From contig NZ_JACBZS010000001.1 in the NCBI RefSeq assembly GCF_013408305.1, positions 2,666,001 through 2,730,000 on the forward strand: DNA of 64,000 bases, in the 5' to 3' direction. Positions within the stretch are counted from its first letter, which is position 1; every line of letters begins with the position of its first letter. Under the pieces are notes generated by a model. It was not told where the DNA came from, ran no database searches, and saw only the letters and a program-made list of their open reading frames with translations. The position numbers and the translations under genes are program-made. This DNA is from Naumannella cuiyingiana (GTDB lineage Bacteria > Actinomycetota > Actinomycetes > Propionibacteriales > Propionibacteriaceae). Below are positions 42,119 to 51,463 of the stretch, piece by piece.

Positions 42119-43216
42119 GTGCCTGCGGCCGATGAGACCCGACTCGACCTCGACGGCGATGTCGTCGCCCTGTTGCGCCAGCTGATCGACATCGAATCGG
42201 TCAGCGGCGACGAGGGGCCGATCGCCGATGCCGTGGAGGGCGCGCTGCGCGCCCTGCCCGGACTGGAGGTGATCCGCGACGGCGACTGTGTGGTCGCGGT
42301 CTCGCCGGGACCGACCGACCGGCGGGTGATCATCGCCGGACATCTGGACACCGTGCCGGTGGCGGGCAATCTGCCGAGCCGGTCGGTCGGCACGGGCGCC
42401 GAGGAACAGATCTTCGGGCGCGGCTCGGCCGACATGAAGGGCGGCGTCGCCGTCCAGCTCTCCGTCGCCGCGGCGCTCGCCCACGCGGGACGGCAGGCCC
42501 GGCCGGTGACCTGGATCTTCTACGACAACGAGGAGGTCGAGGCCGCCCGCAACGGCCTCGGCCGGTTGGCCCGCAACCGGCCCGACCTGCTCGCCGGCGA
42601 GTTCGCCGTGCTCTGCGAACCGTCCAACGCGCGCGTCGAGGGCGGCTGCCAGGGGACGCTGCGGGTCGACATCCGGCTCGCCGGACGAGCCGCGCACTCG
42701 GCCCGGCCCTGGGTGGGAAGCAACGCCATCCACGCCGCCGCGCCGGTCCTGGACCGCCTCGCCCGCTATCGCGCCCGGGAGCCCGAGGTGGACGGGCTCA
42801 CCTACCGGGAAGGCCTGAGCGCCGTCGGCATCCGCGGCGGCATCGCGGGCAATGTGATCCCCGACGAGTGCGTCGTCACGGTGAACTACCGCTTTGCCCC
42901 GGACCGTGACCTGGCCGCCGCCGAGGCGCATGTCCGCGAGGTCTTCGACGGCTTCGACGTCACCCGCACCGACGGCTCGCCGGGCGCGCGGCCCGGCCTG
43001 GACCGCCCGGTGGCGGCGGAGTTCCTGGCCGCCGTGGGCGGCGAGCCCGGGCCGAAGTTCGGCTGGACCGACGTCTCGCGGTTCTCCGCGCTCGGCGTAC
43101 CGGCCGTGAACTACGGTCCGGGCGATCCGCTGCTGGCCCACACCGACGACGAGCACACCCCGGCCGCCCAGGTGCGCGCATGCCGTGAGGCGCTGCTGCG
43201 CTGGCTGGCAGGATGA
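42119..43216 (+). CDS. dapE: Succinyl-diaminopimelate desuccinylase DapE
   Basis: A 365-residue M20 metallohydrolase of the actinobacterial DapE type: VIIAGHLDTVPVAG (first zinc histidine), GRGSADMKGGVAVQL (bridging aspartate), FYDNEEVEAARNGLG (catalytic and ligand glutamates), CEPSNARVEGGCQGTLR and a final HTDDEH. It releases succinate from succinyl-diaminopimelate. Its stop overlaps the ATG of the LOG gene (ATGA), the same order as Rv1202-Rv1205. Confidence 0.94.
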   Translation: MPAADETRLDLDGDVVALLRQLIDIESVSGDEGPIADAVEGALRALPGLEVIRDGDCVVAVSPGPTDRRVIIAGHLDTVPVAGNLPSRSVGTGAEEQIFGRGSADMKGGVAVQLSVAAALAHAGRQARPVTWIFYDNEEVEAARNGLGRLARNRPDLLAGEFAVLCEPSNARVEGGCQGTLRVDIRLAGRAAHSARPWVGSNAIHAAAPVLDRLARYRAREPEVDGLTYREGLSAVGIRGGIAGNVIPDECVVTVNYRFAPDRDLAAAEAHVREVFDGFDVTRTDGSPGARPGLDRPVAAEFLAAVGGEPGPKFGWTDVSRFSALGVPAVNYGPGDPLLAHTDDEHTPAAQVRACREALLRWLAG

Positions 43217-43989
43217 ACCCCGTGACGGACGACGACCGCAGCCCCGAGCCGGGCCAGCAGGCCGGACCGGTGACCCGCAGCGGACGGTCCCGGCTGGAGA
43301 CGACCACCGACCAGCGGCTGCTCGAATCCCGCGGACCCGCCGACTGGGTACACACCGATCCGTGGCGGGTGTTGCGCATCCAGGCCGAGTTCGTCGAGGG
43401 CTTCGGTGCGCTCGCCGAGCTCGGGCTGGCCGTCAGCGTCTTCGGATCCGCGCGTACGCCGCCCGATCACCCGATGTATGCCGCAGCGCGCCAGATCGGC
43501 CGCCGGCTGGTCGAGGCCGGCTTCGCCGTGATCACGGGCGGGGGCCCGGGCATCATGGAGGCGGCCAACCGCGGTGCGGCCGATGCCGACGGCGTGTCGG
43601 TCGGGCTGGGCATCGAGCTGCCCTTCGAGAGCAAGCTGAACGACTGGGTCAGCCTCGGGATCAACTTCCGCTACTTCTTCGCCCGCAAGACCATGTTCGT
43701 CAAGTACTCCCAGGGCTTCGTGGTGATGCCAGGCGGATTCGGCACCTTCGACGAGCTGTTCGAGGCGCTGACCCTGGCGCAGACCCGCAAGGTGACCAAT
43801 TTTCCGGTGGTGTTGTTCGGTACGCAGTACTGGTCGGGGCTGCTCGCCTGGCTCCGCGAACAGGTGCTCGGCGGTGGCTACATCGCCCCGATCGATCTCG
43901 ACCGGCTGGTGGTCACCGATGACATCGAGCGGGTCATCGCGACGATGAACACCGACTGGGACGAGGGCCCCGCGGAGCGCCCCGAATGA
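43213..43989 (+). CDS. LOG family protein (TIGR00730)
   Basis: A 258-residue Rossmann-type protein with the LOG signature: VSVFGSARTPPDHPMY, VITGGGPGIMEAANRGA, and the catalytic PGGFGTFDELFEALTLAQ. LOG proteins are nucleoside 5'-monophosphate phosphoribohydrolases; in plants and M. tuberculosis (Rv1205) they release cytokinins. The 50-residue disordered N-terminus is an actinobacterial trait. Coupled to dapE by a 4-nt overlap. Confidence 0.92.
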   Translation: MNPVTDDDRSPEPGQQAGPVTRSGRSRLETTTDQRLLESRGPADWVHTDPWRVLRIQAEFVEGFGALAELGLAVSVFGSARTPPDHPMYAAARQIGRRLVEAGFAVITGGGPGIMEAANRGAADADGVSVGLGIELPFESKLNDWVSLGINFRYFFARKTMFVKYSQGFVVMPGGFGTFDELFEALTLAQTRKVTNFPVVLFGTQYWSGLLAWLREQVLGGGYIAPIDLDRLVVTDDIERVIATMNTDWDEGPAERPE

Positions 43990-44011
43990 CCGTCTCGGGG
44001 AGGAGCAGCCG

Positions 44012-44344
44012 ATGGTCTGGCTGATCGTGATCGTCGCCGTCGCCGTGCTCGGCGCCGGGGCAATGGTGGCCGGCGGAGCCTTCGGCGGGATGCCGGACGA
44101 GCCGGAGCGCGACGACTTCCGCCCGGCCCTGCCGCCCACCCGGATCACGGGTGATGATCTGCGCGATGTCCGGTTCCAGGTGCAGTTGCGTGGCTATGAC
44201 ATGACGCGCGTCGACGAGCTGCTCGAGCGGCTCGGGCGCGAGCTCGACCAGCGCGACGACGAGCTGACCGAACTTCGCCGGCTCGCCCAAGACGGCGGCG
44301 CTTCCGAACGCTCGGCGCCCGCCGAGGCGCGCGATACGGAATAA
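44012..44344 (+). CDS. DivIVA-domain membrane-anchored protein
   Basis: A 110-residue protein: one N-terminal membrane helix (residues 3-24), then RITGDDLRDVRFQVQLRGYDMTRVDELLERLGRELDQRDDELTELRRL, the DivIVA N-terminal motif followed by a short coiled coil. It is far shorter than Wag31/DivIVA and probably docks to curved membrane or growth sites. GAGGAG precedes ATG 44012. It follows the LOG gene and precedes the DUF3117 gene. Confidence 0.82.
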   Translation: MVWLIVIVAVAVLGAGAMVAGGAFGGMPDEPERDDFRPALPPTRITGDDLRDVRFQVQLRGYDMTRVDELLERLGRELDQRDDELTELRRLAQDGGASERSAPAEARDTE

Positions 44345-44387
44345 TGATCCCCGTCAGATCCGACGCAGACGAGATGAGGTTGCACAG

Positions 44388-44555
44388 ATGGCAGCGATGA
44401 AGCCGCGCACGGGGGACGGCCCGATGGAGGTCACCAAAGAGGGCAGGGGCATCGTGATGCGGGTACCGCTCGAGGGTGGCGGTCGTCTGGTCGTCGAGAT
44501 GAACGCCCAGGAGGCAGAGGAGCTGGCGGCCGCGCTGAAAGGCGTCGTGGGCTGA
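44388..44555 (+). CDS. DUF3117 protein
   Basis: A 55-residue protein encoded at 44388-44555: MAAMKPRTGDGPMEVTKE at the start and an acidic helix with NAQEAEELAAALK at the end. It is the small, strongly conserved actinobacterial DUF3117 family (Rv1211 in M. tuberculosis), always near glgA/glgC. GAGG lies 9 nt before the ATG. Function unknown. It ends just before a perfect hairpin and the 16-bp array. Confidence 0.9.
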   Translation: MAAMKPRTGDGPMEVTKEGRGIVMRVPLEGGGRLVVEMNAQEAEELAAALKGVVG

Positions 44556-44585
44556 TCATCCCGCGCTCCCAGAAACACGTCAGGG

Positions 44586-44615
44586 CAAGGGCCCGGCCAT
44601 CCGGCCGGGCCCTTG
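44586..44615 (+). terminator. Hairpin terminator after the DUF3117 gene
   Basis: CAAGGGCCCGGC pairs perfectly with GCCGGGCCCTTG (44604-44615) around a 6-nt loop. It sits 30 bases after the stop and directly abuts the 16-bp tandem array; the array's first base is the last base of the stem. Confidence 0.8.
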
Positions 44616-44806
44616 TCTGTCTGCCGGGATGTCTGTCTGCCGGGATGTCTGTCTGCCGGGATGTCTGTCTGCCGGGATGTCTGTCTGCCGGGATGTCTGT
44701 CTGCCGGGATGTCTGTCTGCCGGGATGTCTGTCTGCCGGGATGTCTGTCTGCCGGGATGTCTGTCTGCCGGGATGTCTGTCTGCCGGGATGTCTGTCTGC
44801 CGGGAT
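44615..44806. repeat. Minisatellite: 12 identical copies of a 16-bp unit
   Basis: The unit GTCTGTCTGCCGGGAT is repeated twelve times without a single change (12 x 16 = 192 bases). All three plus frames and the minus frames stay open across it, producing spurious repetitive reading frames. It fills the space between the DUF3117 terminator and the glgM stop at 44816. Perfect identity points to recent expansion, so copy number probably varies between strains. Confidence 0.97.
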
Positions 44807-44815
44807 GCGATCGGG

Positions 44816-46015
44816 TCAGCGGGGCCCGGCCGCCGGGCGCAGCGGGTCGGCGATCGCCGCGGCATAGACCTCGACGGTCTCCGCCGCGATCTTGGGCCAA
44901 CTGAACTCGGTGATCGCCCGTTCCCGGCCGGCCCGGCCCATCGCCGCTGCCCGCCCCGGTTCCCGGGTCAGCGAATTGATCTTGTCGGCCAGGTCGGCCT
45001 CGAACGCCGCGACGAAGGTGGGGTCGTCGGCGCGGGCCGGGTCGTAGGGGACCAGCAGGCCCGTCTCGCCGTCGACGACCACCTCCGGAATGCCGCCGAC
45101 CGCGCTGGCCACCACGGCCGTCTCACATGCCATCGCCTCCAGGTTCACGATGCCGAGCGGCTCATAGACGCTCGGGCAGGCGAACACCGTGGCATGGGAC
45201 AACACCTGGCGTACCGACTCGCGCGGCAGCATCTCCTGCACCCAGACGACATTGCCGCGGCGGCGCTCCAGCTCGGCGACCGCCGAGGAGATCTGTTCGG
45301 CGATCTCGGGGGTGTCGGGCGCGCCGGCCAACAGCACGAGCTGGGTGTCGGGATCGAACCGCTCCGCCGCCCGGACGAGGTGGATCACGCCCTTCTGCCG
45401 CGTGATCCGGCCGACGAAGACCACGGTCGGCCGATCCAGCGCCATCCCGATCGAGTCGGGCGCGGCGGTCCCCGGGTCCGGCCGGAACTCCTCGGTGTCG
45501 ATGCCGTTGCGGACCACGTGCACCCGCGCCGGGTCGAGCTCGGGGTAGGAGTCGAGCACATCGCGGCGCATCCCGTCGCTGACGGCGATCACCGCCGACG
45601 CCGCGCCATAGGCGGTACGCTCGGCCCAGCTGCTCAGCCGGTACCCGCCACCGAGCTGCTCGGCCTTCCACGGCCGGTGCGGCTCCAGCGAGTGCGCCGT
45701 CACCACGTGCGGGATGTCCTGGTAGAGACCGGTCAGATGGCCGGCAAGGTTGGCGTACCAGGTGTGGGAATGCACCAGGTCGACCGGCGGGGTCGCCGCC
45801 ACCATCGCCAGATCCGCGCCGAAGACCCGCAGCGCTGCATTCGCGCCGGGCGGATAGGACTCAGGGTGCGCCGTGGCGCCCTCGCGCGGCTCGCCCATCG
45901 CCTGCACGTCGACGTCGACGAGCGCGCGCAGCGGTGGCACCAGTTGCCCGACGTGCACCCCGGCGCCGCCGTAGATGTGCGGCGGGTACTCCCGGGTCAG
46001 CAGGGCGACACGCAT
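44816..46015 (-). CDS. glgM: α-Maltose-1-phosphate synthase / glycogen synthase (GT4)
   Basis: A 399-residue GT4 glycosyltransferase: [20 protein letters not shown] at the N-terminus, [31 protein letters not shown], and the C-terminal [25 protein letters not shown] with the E-x7-E motif. The M. tuberculosis orthologue Rv1212c (GlgM) makes α-maltose-1-phosphate from ADP-glucose and glucose-1-phosphate, feeding GlgE; many annotations still call it GlgA. ATG 46015 is the conserved start; the frame extends 18 codons upstream through a repeat. Divergent from glgC. Confidence 0.9.
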   Translation of the reverse strand: MRVALLTREYPPHIYGGAGVHVGQLVPPLRALVDVDVQAMGEPREGATAHPESYPPGANAALRVFGADLAMVAATPPVDLVHSHTWYANLAGHLTGLYQDIPHVVTAHSLEPHRPWKAEQLGGGYRLSSWAERTAYGAASAVIAVSDGMRRDVLDSYPELDPARVHVVRNGIDTEEFRPDPGTAAPDSIGMALDRPTVVFVGRITRQKGVIHLVRAAERFDPDTQLVLLAGAPDTPEIAEQISSAVAELERRRGNVVWVQEMLPRESVRQVLSHATVFACPSVYEPLGIVNLEAMACETAVVASAVGGIPEVVVDGETGLLVPYDPARADDPTFVAAFEADLADKINSLTREPGRAAAMGRAGRERAITEFSWPKIAAETVEVYAAAIADPLRPAAGPR

Positions 46016-46038
46016 CCGGTCAGTCGAAGGCCCGGCAG

Positions 46039-46083
46039 TGGGTCGATCGGGCGTGGGTCGATCGGTCATGGGTCGATCGTTGC
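46039..46083. repeat. Three 15-bp direct repeats in the glgM-glgC intergenic region
   Basis: TGGGTCGATCGGGCG, TGGGTCGATCGGTCA and TGGGTCGATCGTTGC stand head to tail. Each has a TCGATCG palindrome core. Their place between two divergent glycogen genes suggests a shared operator, but simple slippage can also produce them. Confidence 0.7.
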
Positions 46084-46153
46084 ATCATCGCGCCGCTCGC
46101 GACAGGCTGGTCCCGCCAGCAGGGGGTGGTTGTCGTGACGATCCGACGTCCAA

Positions 46154-46159
46154 TAGTTT
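46154..46159 (+). promoter_or_regulatory. Leaderless-type -10 box of glgC
   Basis: TAGTTT lies 7 nt before ATG 46167, with no Shine-Dalgarno sequence. Confidence 0.55.
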
Positions 46160-46166
46160 CGTTGCC

Positions 46167-47390
46167 ATGACAGCTCGACCGAGGGTCTTGTCGATCGTTC
46201 TCGCCGGTGGCGAGGGCAAGAGGTTGATGCCGTTGACCGTGGACCGGGCCAAGCCCGCGGTCCCCTTCGGCGGTACGTACCGGTTGATCGACTTCGTGCT
46301 GTCCAATCTCGTCAACTCCGACATGCGCAAGGTGTGCGTGCTGACCCAGTACAAGTCGCATTCGCTGGACCGGCACATCTCGCTGACCTGGCGGCTGTCG
46401 ACGATCCTGGGCAACTACATCACCCCGGTGCCGGCCCAGCAGCGGCTCGGCCCGCGCTGGTACCAGGGCAGCGCCGATGCGATCTTCCAGTCGATGAACC
46501 TGATCCGCGACGAGGATCCCGACTACGTGGTCGTCTTCGGCGCCGACAACATCTACCGGATGGACGTCTCGCAGATGCTCGAGCGCCACATCGAGTCCGG
46601 GCTGGACTGCACGGTCGCCGGGATCCGGGTGCCGCGCTCGGAGGCGAGCGCCTTCGGCATCATCGATGCCGCGCGCGACGGCAAGATCAACTCCTTCCTG
46701 GAGAAGCCGGCCGATCCGCCCGGGCTGCCGGACAGTCCGGAGGAGTCCTATGCCTCGATGGGCAACTACATCTTCACCGCCTCCGCGCTGGTGAAGGCGC
46801 TCACCGACGATGCGGCCGCCGACACCCGGCACGACATGGGCGGCAACATCATCCCGGGCTTCGTCGAGGCCGGACAGGCGCAGGTCTATGACTTCCGCGA
46901 CAACCAGGTCCCCGACGCCACCACCCGGGACCGGGACTACTGGCGCGATGTCGGGACGATCGACGCCTTCCACGACGCCCACATGGATCTGGTCTCCGTC
47001 GAGCCCAACTTCAACCTCTACAACGATGCCTGGCCGATCTGGACCTACCAGGTGCAGCGCCCCGGCGCGAAGTTCGTGCTCCGCGGCACGGCCGAGGACT
47101 CGATCGTCAGCGCCGGCTGCATCATCTCCGGTGGCGATGTCGACCGCTCGGTGCTCTCGCCGAATGTCCGCGTGGACAAGTGGGCGAAGGTCGAGCGATC
47201 CGTGCTGATGGAGAATGTCGAGATCGGCCGCAATGTGGTGCTACGCAACGCGATCCTGGACAAGAACGCGGTCGTGGACCGCGGCGTCGAGATCGGTGTT
47301 GATCATGACGCCGATCGGGCCCGGGGGCTGACCGTCTCGCCCGGCGGGATCACCGTCGTGCCCAAGGGCGCGCACATCACCCGCGACTGA
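46167..47390 (+). CDS. glgC: Glucose-1-phosphate adenylyltransferase
   Basis: A 407-residue ADP-glucose pyrophosphorylase: [26 protein letters not shown] at the N-terminus, [35 protein letters not shown] with the substrate lysine, and GNYIFTA, then a C-terminal left-handed beta-helix (from about residue 300). It makes ADP-glucose for glycogen and, with GlgM, for the maltosyl-phosphate route. Divergently oriented from glgM with 151 bases between starts. Confidence 0.95.
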   Translation: MTARPRVLSIVLAGGEGKRLMPLTVDRAKPAVPFGGTYRLIDFVLSNLVNSDMRKVCVLTQYKSHSLDRHISLTWRLSTILGNYITPVPAQQRLGPRWYQGSADAIFQSMNLIRDEDPDYVVVFGADNIYRMDVSQMLERHIESGLDCTVAGIRVPRSEASAFGIIDAARDGKINSFLEKPADPPGLPDSPEESYASMGNYIFTASALVKALTDDAAADTRHDMGGNIIPGFVEAGQAQVYDFRDNQVPDATTRDRDYWRDVGTIDAFHDAHMDLVSVEPNFNLYNDAWPIWTYQVQRPGAKFVLRGTAEDSIVSAGCIISGGDVDRSVLSPNVRVDKWAKVERSVLMENVEIGRNVVLRNAILDKNAVVDRGVEIGVDHDADRARGLTVSPGGITVVPKGAHITRD

Positions 47391-48101
47391 TCACCGATCG
47401 GCCGGTACGCCGGGTCGGCGCACGCCCAGCAGCAGGCCGTCGCCGACCGGGACCAGCGAGGCGAGCAGCTCGTCGCCGTCCCGGATCGCCTCCAGGGCCT
47501 CCCTGATCAGGATCGTCTCGTCCTCGGAGTTGCGGGGGTCGGCGACCCGGTCGTGCCACAGCGCGTTGTCGATGACCAACAGGCCACCCGGCCGCAGCAG
47601 GCGTACCGCCTGGGCGACGTACTCGGCGTACTCCAGCTTGTCCGCATCGACCAGCACGAGGTCGTAGGCGCCGTCGCTGAGCTTGGGCAACACGGTCAGC
47701 GCCTCGCCCTGGATCAGCCGGAAGCGCCGATCCGGTACGCCCACCGAGCCGAACGCCTCGCGCGCCCGGGCCTGGTGCTCGCCCTCGATGTCGACGCTGG
47801 TCAGGATGCCGTCGGGGGCCATCCCCGCGAACAGGGCCAGCCCGGACACGCCCGTTCCGGAGCCGATCTCCACGACCGCCCGCGCGCCGATGGCACGGGC
47901 CAGCACGGTGAGCAGCGCGGCGGCGCCCCGGCTGACCGGGGCGATGCCGAAATCGGCGGCGGCGGCGCGCGCCGCCAGCGCGGCTGCGCTCTCCGGAGCG
48001 AAGTCCTCGGCGTACACCCAGGAGGCGGGTTTCGGCGCCCGGCCCGCATCCGTGGGTGCCTGCTGGGCCGCCGCGGCCGCGGGATCGTCGGGAGCGCTCA
48101 T
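47391..48101 (-). CDS. O-methyltransferase (CCoAOMT-like)
   Basis: A 236-residue class I SAM methyltransferase: VVEIGSGTGVSGLALFAGM near residue 76, LVLVDADKLEYAEYVAQAVRLLRPGGLLVIDNALWHDRV near 150. A 30-residue alanine-rich N-terminus precedes the fold. It corresponds to Rv1220c by position; the substrate is unknown. It ends immediately beside the glgC stop, in convergent orientation. Confidence 0.9.
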   Translation of the reverse strand: MSAPDDPAAAAAQQAPTDAGRAPKPASWVYAEDFAPESAAALAARAAAADFGIAPVSRGAAALLTVLARAIGARAVVEIGSGTGVSGLALFAGMAPDGILTSVDIEGEHQARAREAFGSVGVPDRRFRLIQGEALTVLPKLSDGAYDLVLVDADKLEYAEYVAQAVRLLRPGGLLVIDNALWHDRVADPRNSEDETILIREALEAIRDGDELLASLVPVGDGLLLGVRRPGVPADR

Positions 48102-48108
48102 GGGCGGC

Positions 48109-48114
48109 AGCGTA
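48109..48114 (-). promoter_or_regulatory. Leaderless-type -10 box of the O-methyltransferase gene
   Basis: Minus-strand TACGCT lies 7 nt before ATG 48101. Confidence 0.5.
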
Positions 48115-48225
48115 GCGAATCGCGACCGCGAAACCGCCTAGGATGGCCAAGATGCGCGAGGCGCCGCCCGGATCGAGCCCGGTGCCCGCCCGCGCCGCGA
48201 CGCCCCTGCGAGAGGACGAACGATC

Positions 48226-49107
48226 ATGGCGGACCCGATCTTCGGGCGGCTGTTGACGGCGATGGTGACCCCCTTCGACGCCGCCGGCAAAGTTGATCAT
48301 GAGGCGGCCGGTCGGGTGGCCCGCTGGCTGATCGACGAGCAGAGCAACGACGCGCTCGTGATCAACGGCACCACCGGCGAGTCGCCGACCACCAGTGGTC
48401 AGGAGAAGGTCGAGCTGATCCGAACCGTCCGCGAGGCGGTCGGCCCCGACATCCCGCTGGTCGCCGGCGTCGGCACCTTCGACACCCCGCACACGATCGA
48501 GCTCGCAAGGCAGGCCGAGGAGGCGGGGGCGGACGGCCTGCTGGTCGTCACGCCCTATTACTCCAAGCCCCCGCAGGACGGGATCGCCGCGCATTTCCGG
48601 GCGGTCGCCGATGCGACGCAACTGCCGATCCTGCTCTACGACATCCCGCACCGAAGCGGCGTACCGATCGCGGAGGCGACGCTGCTCGAACTCGCCGAGC
48701 ACCCCCGGATCGTCGGGGTCAAGGACGCCAAGGGTGATCTCGCCTCGTCCGGGCGGGTGATGGCGCGCACGGACCTCGCCTACTACTCCGGCGAGGACAA
48801 CCTGACGCTCGCCCTGCTCGCGCTCGGCGCGGTCGGACTGATCGGCACCTCGACCCACTTCACCGGCGCCGGCGCGGCGCGGATGATCAACGCCCAGGTC
48901 GAGGGGCGGCACGGCGAGGCGCTGACCCTGCACCGCGCCCTCGAGCCGCTGTTCACCGGCGTGTTCGCCACCCAGGGCTGTCTCCTGGTCAAGGCTGGGC
49001 TGGAGCGAAAGGGCCTGATCGGGCCGGGCGTCCGGTTGCCGCTGGTGCCCGCCACGCCCGCGCAGGTCGACGCGTTCCACGCGCTGCTGGACGACGCCGG
49101 GATGTGA
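48226..49107 (+). CDS. dapA: 4-Hydroxy-tetrahydrodipicolinate synthase
   Basis: A 293-residue TIM-barrel aldolase of the DapA family: INGTTGESPTTSGQEK near residue 46, VVTPYYSKPPQDGIAAHF near 107 (catalytic tyrosine), LYDIPHRSGVPI near 138, and the Schiff-base lysine in GVKDAKGDL near 166. It condenses pyruvate with aspartate semialdehyde, the entry to diaminopimelate and lysine. It is the fourth dap gene of the window, not linked in one operon with the others. Confidence 0.93.
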   Translation: MADPIFGRLLTAMVTPFDAAGKVDHEAAGRVARWLIDEQSNDALVINGTTGESPTTSGQEKVELIRTVREAVGPDIPLVAGVGTFDTPHTIELARQAEEAGADGLLVVTPYYSKPPQDGIAAHFRAVADATQLPILLYDIPHRSGVPIAEATLLELAEHPRIVGVKDAKGDLASSGRVMARTDLAYYSGEDNLTLALLALGAVGLIGTSTHFTGAGAARMINAQVEGRHGEALTLHRALEPLFTGVFATQGCLLVKAGLERKGLIGPGVRLPLVPATPAQVDAFHALLDDAGM

Positions 49108-49301
49108 CCCGCGCCACCGCCGCGGCCGGGGGACTGTGAGCGTCGCCAGCGCATCCTGTGAGTCCGGTGTGGAACCCGCCGCGGCCCGCAGCGCGGCTTG
49201 GTGCCGCCGCACGCTGCCGTCAAGACTGGCTGCGTCGCCGCACCAGGATCGGCCCGCCCACAGCGGTCGCCGACTTGGGTGCAGAACCTCCGGGAGGGAC
49301 A

Positions 49302-49976
49302 ATGGCTCAGTCGGTCGAAGGGAGAGGGTCGATGGCACTGCCGTGGACGCGGGGCGGTACGCGCGCCGAGACGCGCCCGACGCCCGATGCTGCCGCCGAA
49401 TGGTCCCCGCCGACCTGGGACGAGGTGGTACGCGAACACTCCGGCCGCGTCTATCGACTGGCCTACCGGCTCACCGGCAACCCGCACGATGCCGAGGACC
49501 TGACCCAGGACGTGTTCATCCGGGTGTTCCGCTCGCTGCACAAGTTCCAGCCGGGCACCTTCGAGGGCTGGTTGCACCGGATCACCACCAATCTGTTCCT
49601 CGACGGCGCCCGCCGCCGGCAGAAGATCCGCTTCGACGGGCTGAGCGAGGGCTCCTCCGAGCGCTTGCAGAGCCGCGACCCGAGCCCCGACGTCCGGCTC
49701 GACGACGCCGATCTGGCCCACGACGTCGAGGCCGCGCTGGCGGCGCTGGCGCCCGAGTTCCGTGCCGCGGTGGTGCTGTGCGACATCGAGGGGCTGTCCT
49801 ATGAGGAGGTCGCCTCGGTGCTCGATGTGAAGCTCGGCACGGTCCGGTCGCGGATCCACCGGGGTCGGGCCCAGTTGCGTTCCGCTCTCGCCCACCGTGA
49901 ACCGTCGGGCGATCGCAGCCGCTATCTCGGCGCGCCCGTGGAGGTCGGTGCCGACGGGGGTCCGTCGGGCAGATGA
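49302..49976 (+). CDS. sigE: ECF sigma factor SigE
   Basis: A 224-residue ECF sigma factor. Region 2 reads [55 protein letters not shown]; region 4 reads [42 protein letters not shown]. It directs the envelope-stress response and matches Rv1221 in position. Two starts are possible: ATG 49302 behind GGGAGGG and ATG 49332 behind GGGAGAGGG; I list the longer. The anti-sigma gene overlaps by 4 nt. Confidence 0.92.
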   Translation: MAQSVEGRGSMALPWTRGGTRAETRPTPDAAAEWSPPTWDEVVREHSGRVYRLAYRLTGNPHDAEDLTQDVFIRVFRSLHKFQPGTFEGWLHRITTNLFLDGARRRQKIRFDGLSEGSSERLQSRDPSPDVRLDDADLAHDVEAALAALAPEFRAAVVLCDIEGLSYEEVASVLDVKLGTVRSRIHRGRAQLRSALAHREPSGDRSRYLGAPVEVGADGGPSGR

Positions 49977-51463
49977 TCTCGTTTCGCGCCGGGTGCCAGA
50001 CCTATGCCGACAAGCTGTCGGCATATGTCGATGCTGCGCTCCCGACCGCGGTCCACGAGGAGATTGCCACCCACGTCGCGGGCTGCCCGGACTGCCGGGC
50101 CGAGGTCGCCTCGCTGCGACACGTGCGTTCGCTGCTGCGCTCCGGCGCCGACGCCGAGCCGGCCGGCCAGCCCGTCCGCGGCCCGCAGGCGCTGCCGGAC
50201 CGGTTGCGCTCGATCGCCGGCGAATCGGCCGACCAGCCGCTGTGGGCCCGGCCGTTCGATCCGCACGATCGCCCGGGAGCCGGCTTCGCCGCGCTGCCGA
50301 GCAATCGCCGCGACGCCCGCCGCCGGCGGCTGATCACCACCGGCTCGCTGCTCACCCTGCTGGTCGGGGTCGCGCTCGTCGGCTGGGTCGCCGCCCCGCC
50401 CAGCCGGCAGGTCGTCGTCGAGCCCACCGCCCAGGCGCGGGCGGGCTTCGCCTCCGCGCTCAACCAGATGCCGCTGAGCAATGCCGCGGTCGGCGCGGTC
50501 GCGGCCAGCCCCGGCGTACCGCTGGCCGCCGGTCCGGCCGGTGCCGGACCCGTGCCGCAGCAGGCCTTCGAGAGCCCGGTGGCCACCGGCAGTGACTGCC
50601 AGCGCTCCCTGCACCGGGCCCAGCGCGCCGACGCCGAGGTCTCGGTGAGCGGGGTGCAGACCGTGCAGCATCTCGGCCCCAGCGGCTGGGTGCAGAGCAC
50701 CGTCAGCGTCGAGAACCTGCCGGGCTTCGGGACCAGTCTCAGTGTGCTCGACGGCGCCGACATCGCCGACACCGATTTCGTCCCGGTCGGCCGGCCGTCG
50801 ATCCTTGATCTGTCCTCGCTCGGCCGGTTCGAGCTGAGCTGTCGCGAGCTCGGCGGCAGCGTCGCCGGCCGGCCGGCCGCGACCGTCGACGCGCGGATGC
50901 CGGGTGAATCGGACCCGCGGGTGCGCTGGTGGATCGACGCCGAGACCGGTTACCTGCTGTGGACCGAGCGGTACGCCGAGGGCCGGCTCGTCTCCAGCGC
51001 CGGCTTCACCAGCCTGACCTTCGGCGCGGCGGTCGACGGGCTGCTCTCGGCCGACCCGCCGGGCGGTGCCGAGGAGCGGCCGGCCGGACCGAGCCGGGCG
51101 CCGCAGATGGGCGGCCTGCAACTGTTGAGCGTGCGGGGCACCGACGACGGCGGCTGTATCGAGAGCGTCTACGGCGACGGGCTGACCACGCTGACCGTCT
51201 CGCGCCAGCCCGGCACCCTGGTGCCCGGGGACGGGATGACCTTCGATGCGGCCACCGGCGCGTGGCGCGCGGTCGACGGCGCCGTGACGGTGCTCGCCTG
51301 GCAGTCCGGCGGCGACGTCTGGACGGTGGTCACCGACGGCTCCGCCCAGCTTGTCGAGAGCGTCAGCGGATCCCTTCCGCACGCGGCTCCCACCCAGCCA
51401 GGACCGTTCGATCGGATCCTGGCCGGGCTGGACTGGATCGCCAGCCGGGCCGGAATTCGGTGA
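49973..51463 (+). CDS. Anti-sigma factor fused to an RseB/MucB-like sensor domain
   Basis: A 496-residue protein. Residues 10-60 are a zinc anti-sigma domain with H34-x3-C38-x2-C41 (THVAGCPDC). One membrane helix follows (about 120-141). The 350-residue external part has the MucB/RseB-type stretch [36 protein letters not shown] near 305-345 and then a second, C-terminal RseB-like half. In most bacteria the anti-sigma factor and RseB are separate proteins; mycobacterial RseA (Rv1222) is only about 150 residues. The fused chain would sense the envelope and hold SigE directly. Confidence 0.85.
   Translation: MISFRAGCQTYADKLSAYVDAALPTAVHEEIATHVAGCPDCRAEVASLRHVRSLLRSGADAEPAGQPVRGPQALPDRLRSIAGESADQPLWARPFDPHDRPGAGFAALPSNRRDARRRRLITTGSLLTLLVGVALVGWVAAPPSRQVVVEPTAQARAGFASALNQMPLSNAAVGAVAASPGVPLAAGPAGAGPVPQQAFESPVATGSDCQRSLHRAQRADAEVSVSGVQTVQHLGPSGWVQSTVSVENLPGFGTSLSVLDGADIADTDFVPVGRPSILDLSSLGRFELSCRELGGSVAGRPAATVDARMPGESDPRVRWWIDAETGYLLWTERYAEGRLVSSAGFTSLTFGAAVDGLLSADPPGGAEERPAGPSRAPQMGGLQLLSVRGTDDGGCIESVYGDGLTTLTVSRQPGTLVPGDGMTFDAATGAWRAVDGAVTVLAWQSGGDVWTVVTDGSAQLVESVSGSLPHAAPTQPGPFDRILAGLDWIASRAGIR

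Noticed and set aside
44615-44806. CRISPR array
   Set aside because: The 16-bp units are contiguous, with no spacers and no cas genes nearby.
44613-44904. Repetitive reading frames (MSVCRDVCLPG-type) across the 16-bp array
   Set aside because: All frames stay open because the unit has no stop; no ribosome binding sites or family match, and they run into glgM antisense.
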